This document shows positions 18,720-27,016 of a stretch of 64,000 nucleotides of DNA, piece after piece. Each line of letters begins with the position of its first letter. The stretch's first letter is position 1. The translations under genes were made by a program, and so were the position numbers. This DNA is from Candidatus Peregrinibacteria bacterium. GTDB lineage: Bacteria > Patescibacteriota > Gracilibacteria > UM-FILTER-43-11. The notes below the pieces were generated by a model that searched no databases, was not told where the DNA came from, and worked only from the letters and a program-made list of their open reading frames with translations. The stretch is from positions 1 through 64,000 of the forward strand of contig JAFGCT010000035.1 in assembly GCA_016932505.1 (NCBI GenBank), in the 5' to 3' direction.

Positions 18720-20000
18720 ATGCATTTTGCAGATGAAGCTGAAATCAATGTAAAAGCCGGTAAGGGTGGAGATGGGTGTATGTCTTTCCGTCGAGAAAAG
18801 TTTGTAGAAAGAGGTGGACCGGACGGAGGTAATGGTGGTTACGGTGGTAGTATAATTTTTGAAGCAGATGGGAATCTGAATACTTTGGTTAATTTTGTCA
18901 GTAAGAAACATTTTGAAGCGAAAAAGGGGACGCAAGGAATGGGTAAAAATATGGCTGGTAAAGACGGAGAAGACATTCTTTTAAAAGTTCCAATGGGAAC
19001 ACTTATATACGATAAAATCGACAATAGCCTGATTGCTGACCTTACTAGGCATGGACAACAAGTAATTGTTGCTCGTGGAGGAATTGGAGGAAAAGGGAAT
19101 GCTAATTTTGTTTCTTCTATCCGTAGGTCACCTGATTTTGCGGAAGTTGGTGAACCGGGAGAAGAGAAGGATTTAAGGCTTGAGTTAAAATTGATTGCTG
19201 ATGTGGCAATTATTGGTTACCCAAGTGTTGGTAAATCCACTTTAATATCTCGTATTTCAAATGCTCGTCCTAAAATTGCCGATTATCCGTTTACAACACT
19301 TGTCCCAAACCTTGGAGTTGTAAATGTTGATAAAACAGATTTTCTTGTAGCCGATATTCCAGGATTGATTGAAGGAGCTCATGAAGGGAAGGGGTTGGGG
19401 ATTGAATTCTTAAGACATATTGAAAGAACGAAAATTCTTGTTCACATTTTAGATGTTAATCATGAGAATCTTCGTGATGAATACAATAAGCTTAATGAAG
19501 AACTTAAGCTTTATAGCAATGAACTGGCTAAGAAGCCTCAATTACTTGTTATTAATAAAACTGACACTACAATACCGGAGATCATTGATGAAATTAAAAA
19601 GGAATTTAAAAAAGAAAAACCAATTTTTATTTCTGCCGTAACGGGTGAGGGGATTGATAAATTTTTATATAAACTGAAAGATGAAGTTGTTAAGCTACGG
19701 ACCAAGAAAGTTTCAGATTCTACGACCAAGATTGCAAAAAAAGTATTTAGACCACATTTGGATTTGCCAGATACTAAACAATATACTATTGAGAAAACTG
19801 ATGATGGATTTAGAATTATTGGTAAGCGCATTGAACAACTCGCTATTATGACAGATATGAGTAAAAGAGGCGGAATTTTTCGTATGCATGATATTCTCAA
19901 TAAGATTGGTGTATATAAAAAAATCATAAATATGGGTGCTAAAACCGGTGATAAGATTTATATTGGTGAGCGTATATTTGATTTTACAGAAATTGATTGA
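18720..20000 (+). CDS. obg: GTPase Obg
   Basis: 426-aa ribosome-assembly GTPase. The glycine-rich Obg fold covers residues 1-158 (VKAGKGGDGCMSFRREK), the G domain has G1 GYPSVGKST at about 165-173, switch II DIPGLIEGAHEGKG, NKTD and SAVTGEG. The C-terminal OCT domain is at about 345-426. It ends in TGA, which shows that UGA is a stop here. The 20001-20076 spacer repeats TTTTCACTTTT-like words. Confidence 0.97.
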   Translation: MHFADEAEINVKAGKGGDGCMSFRREKFVERGGPDGGNGGYGGSIIFEADGNLNTLVNFVSKKHFEAKKGTQGMGKNMAGKDGEDILLKVPMGTLIYDKIDNSLIADLTRHGQQVIVARGGIGGKGNANFVSSIRRSPDFAEVGEPGEEKDLRLELKLIADVAIIGYPSVGKSTLISRISNARPKIADYPFTTLVPNLGVVNVDKTDFLVADIPGLIEGAHEGKGLGIEFLRHIERTKILVHILDVNHENLRDEYNKLNEELKLYSNELAKKPQLLVINKTDTTIPEIIDEIKKEFKKEKPIFISAVTGEGIDKFLYKLKDEVVKLRTKKVSDSTTKIAKKVFRPHLDLPDTKQYTIEKTDDGFRIIGKRIEQLAIMTDMSKRGGIFRMHDILNKIGVYKKIINMGAKTGDKIYIGERIFDFTEID

Positions 20001-20091
20001 AAACGTGAAAATAAAGTAATTAGTATATTATTTTTACTTTTTCACACTTTCAAGTTTTCACTTTTTCACATTTTCAATGTATATTAATGTT

Positions 20092-20658
20092 ATGAAATTA
20101 ATAGTTGGACTTGGAAATCCTGGAAAACAATATGAAAAGACTCGGCATAATGCGGGGTTTATTGCTATTGATTATTTGGCTAGGCATTTTGGTTTTGAGA
20201 AATTTAAGAAAATGGATAAATTTAGTTCCGAAATTGCAGAAGGTGTAATTGCTGGCGAGAAATCCATGCTTGTAAAACCTCTGACTTATATGAATTTATC
20301 AGGACAGGCTGTTTCATCTATTTTGAATTTTTATAAAATACCTATTGAAGACTTTATTTTGATTTATGACGATGCTTATGTTGATTTTGGTTCAATGCGA
20401 ATTAAGCCTGATGGTTCATCTGGTGGACATAATGGAGTTCAATCTGTAATTGATAGTCTTGCAACTCAGGGCTTTACCAGAATAAGATTAGGAATAAAAC
20501 AGATTACTCCATTTGCAGGGCCTTTGGAGGCTTATGTACTTGGTAAGCTTTCGGATAACGAACATGAGAGGCTTAATGATATAACAGAGAAATTACCTGA
20601 AATATTGAAAAGTTTATTCGATGGAAAGATTGAAGAAGTGATGAATGAAAATAATTAG
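20092..20658 (+). CDS. pth: Peptidyl-tRNA hydrolase
   Basis: 188 aa from the ATG chosen here (MKLIVGLGNPG), the usual Pth N-terminus. An in-frame ATG at 20077 would add five residues. The enzyme recycles peptidyl-tRNA by ester hydrolysis. The catalytic H19 lies in TRHNAGF, the VKPLTYMNLSGQAV loop and the DD of LIYDDAYVDFG are conserved, and GGHNGVQSVI completes the signature. obg-pth form a pair. Confidence 0.95.
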   Translation: MKLIVGLGNPGKQYEKTRHNAGFIAIDYLARHFGFEKFKKMDKFSSEIAEGVIAGEKSMLVKPLTYMNLSGQAVSSILNFYKIPIEDFILIYDDAYVDFGSMRIKPDGSSGGHNGVQSVIDSLATQGFTRIRLGIKQITPFAGPLEAYVLGKLSDNEHERLNDITEKLPEILKSLFDGKIEEVMNENN

Positions 20659-20705
20659 TTCTTCCAAAAAAATTGCCACTGACTTGATGTCAGAAACAAT
20701 TTCTT

Positions 20706-20780
20706 TGGCTCGGGAGGAGGGATTCGAACCCCCGAATGCCGGTACCAAAAACCGGTGCCTTACCACTTGGCGACTCCCGA
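20706..20780 (-). tRNA. tRNA-Gln (anticodon TTG)
   Basis: 75 nt with encoded CCA. The acceptor stem is TCGGGAG/CTCCCGA, the anticodon arm CCGGT-TTTTGGT-ACCGG places TTG at 20748-20746, and the T arm contains GGTTCGAATCC. The 5' leader holds two 55-bp repeats that copy parts of the tRNA's own 5' half. Confidence 0.95.
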
Positions 20781-20893
20781 ACGATTGTGTAATTCTCTAT
20801 TCGGTGCCTTATCCCGCTGAGCGGGACGACTCCGAACGATTGTGTAATTCTCTATTCGGTGCCTTATCCCGCTGAGCGGGACGACTCCGAACG
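20778..20893. repeat. 55-bp tandem repeat built from the tRNA-Gln 5' half
   Basis: Two copies (20778-20832, 20833-20887) plus the start of a third. Read on the minus strand, each unit has TCGGAGTCG and TAAGGCACCG, which match the acceptor/D-arm part of tRNA-Gln. Between them the D-loop segment CCAAGTGG is replaced by the palindrome TCCCGCTCAGCGGGA. The copies lie in the tRNA leader. Confidence 0.85.
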
Positions 20894-20907
20894 TTTTTTG
20901 CTTAATC

Positions 20908-20935
20908 AGTTTATCAGAAAGCAATTTGCAGTCAA
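20908..20935 (-). promoter_or_regulatory. Candidate promoter of tRNA-Gln
   Basis: On the minus strand TTGACT (complement of 20930-20935), 16 bp, TAAACT (complement of 20908-20913). Transcription from about 20900 would run through both 55-bp repeats before reaching the tRNA. Confidence 0.4.
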
Positions 20936-21021
20936 ACAGTTTTTATTATTAAAATCTTGGCAAGAGGTACAGCTTAATGTAGAATTCACATTGTATCTTT
21001 CGAATTAAAATAAATATTTAC

Positions 21022-21690
21022 ATGAGATTCTGTTCTCTAATTATAGCTTCGCTTTTCCTTTTGAGCGCTTGTGGCAACTCACTAGGCTCAAATATTGCTG
21101 AAGATAACATTCGTAAGCCTAAAATTCCTGCTAAGGCTAGTATGATTGATTATAGAAATGTGGATACTTCCAATATGAATATTGATGAAATGGAAGTTCT
21201 TCTCGATGAAATAGAAAAAGATATAGAGAGGCCGAATATTACTGAGGATGACATTAGGAGGGGTTGGTATTATGGCGGAGAAGAGAATATTAAATATGGT
21301 ACTCCTTCTTCCTGGTTATGGGTAAACGAGGGGGGGAAATCAAAATGGATCAGTCCGAGTATAATTGAGGAAACCGATTATCAAGCAGAAAGTATTCTAT
21401 GTGAAGAAACATCAGGTGAATATATTGTTAGCTGTATTGATACGGAAATTGCTGATTGTAAATATATTCCAGAAACAGTTTGCAAATGTATTGAGGATTC
21501 TAAATGGGTAAAAACCCAAGGTTGTATTTTAACTGATGAAGATGGTGAGTTTATACAGGTTTCCCAAGAAGAATTAAATCAAGGTTGGTACAAGGGTTTA
21601 CCAAATGAGAAAAAACTTGATACTCCACCTTCATGGATCTGGATAGACGCCGGTTTTGAGTCACAATGGCAGAATCCTGCTCCAAAATAA
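21022..21690 (+). CDS. Lipoprotein with two tryptophan-rich repeats
   Basis: 222 aa. The signal peptide ends in the lipobox LLSAC (Cys at about 17), so it should be lipid-anchored outside the membrane. Two copies of a motif GWYxG...K..TPxSWxWxxxGxxSxWxxP occur, at about residues 75-110 and 190-220. Between them is a cysteine-rich block (ILCEETSGEYIVSCIDTE, DCKYIPETVCKC, GCILT) with seven cysteines. No known family. It precedes the VanW-like exported protein, then another tiny lipoprotein, suggesting an envelope operon. Confidence 0.75.
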   Translation: MRFCSLIIASLFLLSACGNSLGSNIAEDNIRKPKIPAKASMIDYRNVDTSNMNIDEMEVLLDEIEKDIERPNITEDDIRRGWYYGGEENIKYGTPSSWLWVNEGGKSKWISPSIIEETDYQAESILCEETSGEYIVSCIDTEIADCKYIPETVCKCIEDSKWVKTQGCILTDEDGEFIQVSQEELNQGWYKGLPNEKKLDTPPSWIWIDAGFESQWQNPAPK

Positions 21691-21758
21691 TAGTAGATTT
21701 TAGATAATTTAATAAATATATAATTAAAAACCATAAAATTATCACTAAAGGCATAACA

Positions 21759-23108
21759 ATTATACTAATTCTGACTTTCAGTCTTATTCCATTAAATATT
21801 CAAGTAAGTGCTCAAGTGCCTTTTCAGTTTGCAAGAGAATACAGGCTTGTAGTACACGAGATGAATATTAATAGGCCTATAGAAAGGATAAAGATGCTTT
21901 CAGTTTTGTTAAAATTTTTCTCTAACGCTGTACCACATATCGACTTATCCGAAGACTCTTCAGTCTGTAAACTTGAATTCCTTGAATGTGATGATTTTTT
22001 TTATAGATACCGAGGTGCTTCTCAAAAAGACCTACTAGTATGGATGTATCAATTAAGCAGATTGGATTCTGGAAAAGAAATTTCTACTGAGGATAGTGAG
22101 AATTTATATAGAAGATTATGGCTGGAAGCCAGAAATAATAATTGGATAGGAGATACCGAACTTACGTATGGGGTTTTTCAGGATTTTTTATACCGTTATA
22201 TGATTACTGAAAAATTCAATACTCCTTATTACGAAGGTCTTGTTCTTGATTCTAATGAAATAAATGTAAGGAATTTCAGTGATCCCGATGTTATTTCTAC
22301 TTATGAGGGTAATTTGTTTGAGCATATACTTAAGCTTAAATCTAAAAAAACTCGCTCAAAACATGAAACAGCAGTACTTAATATACTAACTGGCTACTAT
22401 CAGGAATTTAAAAATGTTAAAACTGAAATTGTAAGGATGAATCATCCGGCAAATAAGTTTCCTAAAATGCCTGAAAGTATTAGGCAAGCTATTTTGGATA
22501 ATAACCTTAATGAGGTTCTTAGCTCCGTAACCTATGATTATTCCCATGATACCAGTAACAGAAGATTTAATGTTGTTACAGGTGCCAGTAAATTAAATGG
22601 AGATGTAATTCAACCCGGGCAGGTAATTGATTTTATGTATGAGCTTTCGGATAAAAAGTGGTATGACTATAAATGGGGTTGGGTTATTTTGGAAGGTATT
22701 AGCCAATGGCAATTAGGTGGTGGTCTTTGTGGTTCGGCAACACTTATCTACAATCCATCGTGGAAAGCTGGTCTTGAGATAGTTACCAGATACCCACATA
22801 GTCTTTATTATTCATCACTTTATCCCGAAAATGGAGTTGGTCTTGATGCGACAATTTATAGAAATAGTCACAAGAATCTAAGGATAAAGAATAATACAAA
22901 CTCACCGATAATTTATTACGTGGAAGATGACACTGAAAACGAAAATGTTAGTGTTTATCTTATTGGAAATTCACCTTATGAAAAAGTTGAAGTTGAAGGA
23001 CCTATACAAATAAATAGAACTACATACAAGTGGGTAAGAAAGATGTATTATTCTGACGGAACAGTGAATGCTGAAGAGTTAATCTCAAAATATGGAGCAA
23101 TTTATTAA
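21759..23108 (+). CDS. Exported VanW-like protein; start codon uncertain
   Basis: The C-terminal region resembles the VanW family: VVTGASKLNGDVIQPGQVID, GGGLCGSATLIYNPSWKAG, TRYPHSLYY and GLDATIY correspond to the family core GGGxCQ...LYNxxLxAGLxIxxRxPHS. The 250-residue N-terminal part is unassigned. The first NTG codon is GTG at 21816, but the frame is open upstream to 21708 and encodes a good signal peptide (ILILTFSLIPLNIQVSAQ) that the GTG start would cut off. No ATG, GTG or TTG lies in that extension. I place the start at ATT 21759, 7 nt after AAAGG. Role in cell-wall biology is inferred from the family. Confidence 0.65.
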   Translation: MILILTFSLIPLNIQVSAQVPFQFAREYRLVVHEMNINRPIERIKMLSVLLKFFSNAVPHIDLSEDSSVCKLEFLECDDFFYRYRGASQKDLLVWMYQLSRLDSGKEISTEDSENLYRRLWLEARNNNWIGDTELTYGVFQDFLYRYMITEKFNTPYYEGLVLDSNEINVRNFSDPDVISTYEGNLFEHILKLKSKKTRSKHETAVLNILTGYYQEFKNVKTEIVRMNHPANKFPKMPESIRQAILDNNLNEVLSSVTYDYSHDTSNRRFNVVTGASKLNGDVIQPGQVIDFMYELSDKKWYDYKWGWVILEGISQWQLGGGLCGSATLIYNPSWKAGLEIVTRYPHSLYYSSLYPENGVGLDATIYRNSHKNLRIKNNTNSPIIYYVEDDTENENVSVYLIGNSPYEKVEVEGPIQINRTTYKWVRKMYYSDGTVNAEELISKYGAIY

Positions 23109-23124
23109 GAATCAATACTAAGTT

Positions 23125-23268
23125 ATGAATAAATTATTACTGATTATTTTTACATTATTTTTTCTTACCGCTTGTGCAGATAAGATTATTCTACCTGACC
23201 CAGATATGGCACTTCCAACTAATCCTCCTGATGCCGATTTGATGCAACCTGTAACTGACCCACAATAA
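23125..23268 (+). CDS. 47-aa lipoprotein
   Basis: A short reading frame with a complete signal peptide and lipobox: MNKLLLIIFTLFFLTACADK, Cys at residue 17. The mature part is only about 30 residues, rich in Pro and Asp (LPDPDMALPTNPPDADLM). Its stop overlaps the ATG of the next gene as TAATG, so translation is probably coupled. It completes a run of three exported proteins. Function unknown. Confidence 0.7.
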   Translation: MNKLLLIIFTLFFLTACADKIILPDPDMALPTNPPDADLMQPVTDPQ

Positions 23269-23969
23269 TGCCATTAGTTCGACTTAATAAGTATCTTTCA
23301 GAAATGGGTATAGCTTCCCGACGCGAGTCGGATGTTTTAATATCTAAAGGAAAAGTAAAAGTTAATGGAAAAGTGGTTACTGAAATGGGAATTAAAGTTG
23401 ATACAGAGAAAGACAAAGTTGAAGTTAATGATTCTGTCGCAAAGGATCGTGAAAAACTTATTTATATTGCTCTGAATAAACCTAAGGGTTATGTATGCTC
23501 AGTTAAGCCAACCAGAATGGATCCAAATACCGTACTTGATTTAATAGATATAGATGAGCGCATTTATCCTGTTGGAAGATTGGATAAGGAGACTACTGGC
23601 CTTTTGTTGCTTACAAATGATGGTACATTCGTAAATGCGATCATTCATCCATCATCCGAATCAGAGAAAGAATATGAAGTAACTTTTTATCAGCAAATTC
23701 CACTGGGAGCTATTTTTAAGCTTGAGGAAGGTGTAAAACTGGAGGGTGTTCGGACTCTGCCGACAAGAGTAAAGAAAATTGCTCCAGCCAAAATTCGCAT
23801 TATTTTAAGAGAGGGTAAAAACAGACAAGTCAGACGAATCTGTCAGAAAGTTGGGTATCCCGTTAAATCTCTTAAAAGAGTAAGAATAAAAGGGCTTAGC
23901 TTGGGGAATTTAAAACTTGGGGAATGGAGGTATCTTACTAAAAAGGAGGTTGAGAACCTAAAAGCTTAA
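23268..23969 (+). CDS. 16S/23S rRNA pseudouridine synthase, RsuA/RluB family
   Basis: 233 aa. An S4 RNA-binding domain (residues 1-60, VRLNKYLSEMGIASRRESDVLI) is followed by the pseudouridine synthase domain with catalytic Asp in YPVGRLDKETTGLLLLTNDG (about residue 107). The C-terminal REGKNRQVRRI motif is typical. Sequence alone does not separate RluB (23S) from RsuA (16S) specificity. It overlaps the upstream 47-aa lipoprotein by 1 nt and precedes rsmG by 9 bp. Confidence 0.92.
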   Translation: MPLVRLNKYLSEMGIASRRESDVLISKGKVKVNGKVVTEMGIKVDTEKDKVEVNDSVAKDREKLIYIALNKPKGYVCSVKPTRMDPNTVLDLIDIDERIYPVGRLDKETTGLLLLTNDGTFVNAIIHPSSESEKEYEVTFYQQIPLGAIFKLEEGVKLEGVRTLPTRVKKIAPAKIRIILREGKNRQVRRICQKVGYPVKSLKRVRIKGLSLGNLKLGEWRYLTKKEVENLKA

Positions 23970-23978
23970 GAATATTTA

Positions 23979-24755
23979 ATGACTTACTATTTCAAACAAA
24001 AATTATTGGGTGATCTTGCTTCAACGATTAAAGGTATGTTGCATTTTCAGCAATCCGTAGAAAGTTGGATGGATGATGCGGGAATTGATATTTCTGATTC
24101 ACAATATAAGAAGCTCGCAAAGTATGTTGATTTATTAAAGGGTAAAAATGAACAGCTTAATTTAACAAGAATAGTAGATAGTCAGGAGGTATGGATAAAA
24201 CATATTCTTGATTCTCTTATTGCTGCACCTTTTTTTAAGATAGAAGCGGGGATGAAGGTGATTGATATTGGTACTGGTGGAGGGCTTCCGGGTATACCTC
24301 TTGCAATATTATTTCCTTCTGTTCAATTTACATTAGTTGACGCCACTCAGAAGAAAATTGATGCCGTACGTGAATTTGCCCATGAGCTAAATCTAAATAA
24401 TGTAAATTGTATTGCAGAGCGTATTGAAGTTCTTGGACAAAATCCCGATTATCGTGATCAATTTGATTTGGTTCTATCACGTGCGCTGGCACCGCTTAGA
24501 GTCTTAATTGAACTTTCAGTTCCTTTAATACATTTATATGGAAATGTTGTTGCCTATAAAGGTCCTGAATATATTTCCGAACTTTCTGATGCTAGAAATG
24601 CGGTTGCGAAACTACAGTGTGAACAGCCAAAAGTTCTTCAGTATTCACTTCCAGAAAATAAGGGGAATAGAACTATAATCCTTATTACAAAAAAGCGTGT
24701 TACACCTAATATTTACCCCCGACGTGATGGCATGCCTGCTAATCGGCCACTTTAA
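23979..24755 (+). CDS. rsmG: 16S rRNA (guanine-N7) methyltransferase RsmG
   Basis: 258 aa. SAM motif I is VIDIGTGGGLPGIPLA at about 92-107, preceded by the family block WIKHILDSL. FTLVDATQKKIDAV and VLSRALAPL follow the GidB pattern. RsmG modifies G527 of 16S rRNA. The N-terminal 20 residues before MLHFQQSVESW are extra, and translation may begin at 24036 instead. Likely cotranscribed with the pseudouridine synthase and rlmE. Confidence 0.93.
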   Translation: MTYYFKQKLLGDLASTIKGMLHFQQSVESWMDDAGIDISDSQYKKLAKYVDLLKGKNEQLNLTRIVDSQEVWIKHILDSLIAAPFFKIEAGMKVIDIGTGGGLPGIPLAILFPSVQFTLVDATQKKIDAVREFAHELNLNNVNCIAERIEVLGQNPDYRDQFDLVLSRALAPLRVLIELSVPLIHLYGNVVAYKGPEYISELSDARNAVAKLQCEQPKVLQYSLPENKGNRTIILITKKRVTPNIYPRRDGMPANRPL

Positions 24756-24784
24756 TTTAACATTTATCATTTAATATTTTTCAT

Positions 24785-25369
24785 TTGTCACGATTTGATA
24801 CTCAAGATAAGTATTTTCAAAAAGCAAAGCAACTTGGCTATAGAGCGCGAAGTGTTTTTAAATTGGAAGAAATTCAGACCAAATTTAATTTAATTAAACA
24901 CGGAGATAATGTATTGGATTTAGGTGCTGCCCCTGGTAGTTTTTTGCAGTATATATCCAAAATAGTAGGAGAAAAAGGGAGCGCAGTAGGAATCGATTTG
25001 CAGAAAATTGAAAGTTTTCCTCAGCCAAATATTAAGACGTACGTAGGTGATATTTTTGATGATAAGGTTTATAAGGAAATTGGAATCAGAAGATTTGAAG
25101 TAATTACTTCTGATTTAGCACCAAAAACAAGCGGAGTCGCTTTTTTGGATGGTGGAAGATCACTTGATCTCAGTTTAAAAGTGTTGGATGTTTGTGATAA
25201 ATATTTAAAAAAGGGCGGAAATGCACTTATAAAAATTCTTCCTGGTTTTAATGAAGGGGATTTGGTTGGAGAACTTAAAAAGAAATTTAAGTCTGTAAAA
25301 AAATGTAGACCAAAGGCTATTCGTAAAACTAGTGGTGAGAGTTATTTGGTTTGTATGCGTTTTATATAA
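24785..25369 (+). CDS. rlmE: 23S rRNA 2'-O-methyltransferase RlmE (FtsJ)
   Basis: 194 aa starting from TTG. The catalytic tetrad K-D-K-E of the FtsJ family is visible as K26 (ARSVFKLEE), D110 (TSDLAPKTSG), K150 (ALIKIL) and E185 (SGESYLVC). SAM motif I is VLDLGAAPGSFLQY. It methylates U2552 of 23S rRNA in known homologues. The 29-bp gap after rsmG holds ATTTATCATTTAA-like words. Confidence 0.93.
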   Translation: MSRFDTQDKYFQKAKQLGYRARSVFKLEEIQTKFNLIKHGDNVLDLGAAPGSFLQYISKIVGEKGSAVGIDLQKIESFPQPNIKTYVGDIFDDKVYKEIGIRRFEVITSDLAPKTSGVAFLDGGRSLDLSLKVLDVCDKYLKKGGNALIKILPGFNEGDLVGELKKKFKSVKKCRPKAIRKTSGESYLVCMRFI

Positions 25370-25389
25370 AACAATAAGTCTCTGCTTAT

Positions 25390-26982
25390 TTATAACGCAG
25401 CTTTTATAAACTCACGGAAAAGAGGATGAGGTCTATTTGGTCTACTCTTAAATTCAGGATGGAATTGTGAGCCAATCATAAATGGGTGATCTTTTATTTC
25501 CACAATTTCCATCAACTCCCTATCCGGTGATATTCCCGAGAATATAAGACCTTTTGATTCAAGTTGTTTTTTAAATGCATTGTTGAATTCATATCGGTGT
25601 CTGTGTCTTTCATCAATTCTTTCCTTTTTGTAACACTTCCAGGCCAAAGTCCCTTTTGTTATTTTACATGGCCATGATCCTAATCTGAGTGTTCCTCCTT
25701 TTGCACGTTTTTCATGCTGACCAGGAAGGAAATGGATTATTTTGTTTTTTGCTTTAGGACTGAATTCTTCTGATGTGGCATTTTTTATTTCAGCCACATT
25801 TTGTGCGAATTCAATTGCCATTATTTGTGAGCCTAAACACAATCCAAGGTAAGGTACACTTTCTTCTCGGCAGTATTGTGCAACCAATATCTTTCCTTCC
25901 GTACCCCTATGACCAAAACCTCCAGGTACAACAACGCCATCGACATGATGAAGTTTTTTCCATTCTTTTTTGTCTTCTGATTCAATTTTTTCAGCATCTA
26001 TCCATACAATTTTAGCTTTTCTATTATGAAAGAAGCTTGCTGATTTAATTGCTTCGATTACAGATAGATAAGCGTCATCTAATTCATTGTATTTTCCTGC
26101 CAGTCCAATTTTAATTTCTTCTGTTGTTGTATGAATTTTGTCCACTACTTTTTCCCATTCAGTAAGGTTAGGTTTTTTGTAATTTAAATTAAGTTTTGTA
26201 AGAATAGTTTTGGTAATATCGTATTTTTCAAAATTTAATGGACATTCATAAATCGAACTTACGGTTGGTGCAGGAATAACTGAATCTATGCCAACATCAC
26301 AGAAGTGAGATATTTTAACCAAATGTTTTTTTTCAATTTTGTCATCCGCTCTTAACATTATTAAATCCGGATGAATACCCATGCTCTGAAGTGTTCTTAC
26401 AGAAAGCTGTGTTGGTTTTGTCTTTAGTTCGTTTGACGCTTTAAGGAATGGGAGTAAAGTTAGGTGAATAAAAAGTGTATTTCCTCTGCCTTCTTCTGTC
26501 CTCATTTGTCTCATTGCTTCTGTAAATGGTTGACCTTCGATATCCCCAATAGTTCCTCCTATTTCACAAAGCATTATGTCACATTTTGATTCTTTACCTG
26601 CAAGCCTTACTCTTCTTTTAATTTCATCAGTAATGTGCGGGATAATCTGAATAGTACCACCTAGATAATCTCCCTTTCTTTCTCTGTCTAAAACTGTTTG
26701 ATAAACCTGACCAGTAGAAAAGCTACTTAGTTTACTTAAAGGAACATCGATAAATCTTTCGTAATGTCCTAAATCCAAATCTGTTTCCGCTCCGTCATCC
26801 GTTACAAATACTTCACCATGCTGAAATGGACTCATTGTACCTGGATCCACATTTAGATAAGGGTCAAGCTTTTGTGTAAAGACTTTGAATCCAGCCGCTT
26901 TAAGAAGATTTCCAATCGACGCAGATGCAATACCTTTACCTAGAGATGAACAAACTCCTCCTGTGATAAATATGTATTTCAT
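25390..26982 (-). CDS. pyrG: CTP synthase
   Basis: 530-aa enzyme that makes CTP from UTP with glutamine as nitrogen donor. The synthase domain starts GGVCSSLGKGIASASIGNLL; the CEIGGTIGDIEGQPF and STGQVYQ blocks are conserved. The glutaminase domain carries the nucleophile in YLGLCLGSQIMAIEF and the His/Glu pair in QFHPEFKSRP. Its end converges with rlmE across a short AATAAG/CTTATT hairpin. Confidence 0.97.
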   Translation of the reverse strand: MKYIFITGGVCSSLGKGIASASIGNLLKAAGFKVFTQKLDPYLNVDPGTMSPFQHGEVFVTDDGAETDLDLGHYERFIDVPLSKLSSFSTGQVYQTVLDRERKGDYLGGTIQIIPHITDEIKRRVRLAGKESKCDIMLCEIGGTIGDIEGQPFTEAMRQMRTEEGRGNTLFIHLTLLPFLKASNELKTKPTQLSVRTLQSMGIHPDLIMLRADDKIEKKHLVKISHFCDVGIDSVIPAPTVSSIYECPLNFEKYDITKTILTKLNLNYKKPNLTEWEKVVDKIHTTTEEIKIGLAGKYNELDDAYLSVIEAIKSASFFHNRKAKIVWIDAEKIESEDKKEWKKLHHVDGVVVPGGFGHRGTEGKILVAQYCREESVPYLGLCLGSQIMAIEFAQNVAEIKNATSEEFSPKAKNKIIHFLPGQHEKRAKGGTLRLGSWPCKITKGTLAWKCYKKERIDERHRHRYEFNNAFKKQLESKGLIFSGISPDRELMEIVEIKDHPFMIGSQFHPEFKSRPNRPHPLFREFIKAAL

Positions 26983-27016
26983 AATTTAGATTTAGATTAA
27001 AGATTAAAGATTTGTA

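Noticed and set aside
19998-20000. UGA as glycine or tryptophan (alternative code seen in some Patescibacteria)
   Set aside because: TGA ends obg at the expected family length and other frames show no internal TGA in conserved genes.
20645-20875. 76-aa open frame across tRNA-Gln and its repeats
   Set aside because: It runs antisense through a clear tRNA and a 55-bp non-coding repeat; its protein sequence has no independent support.
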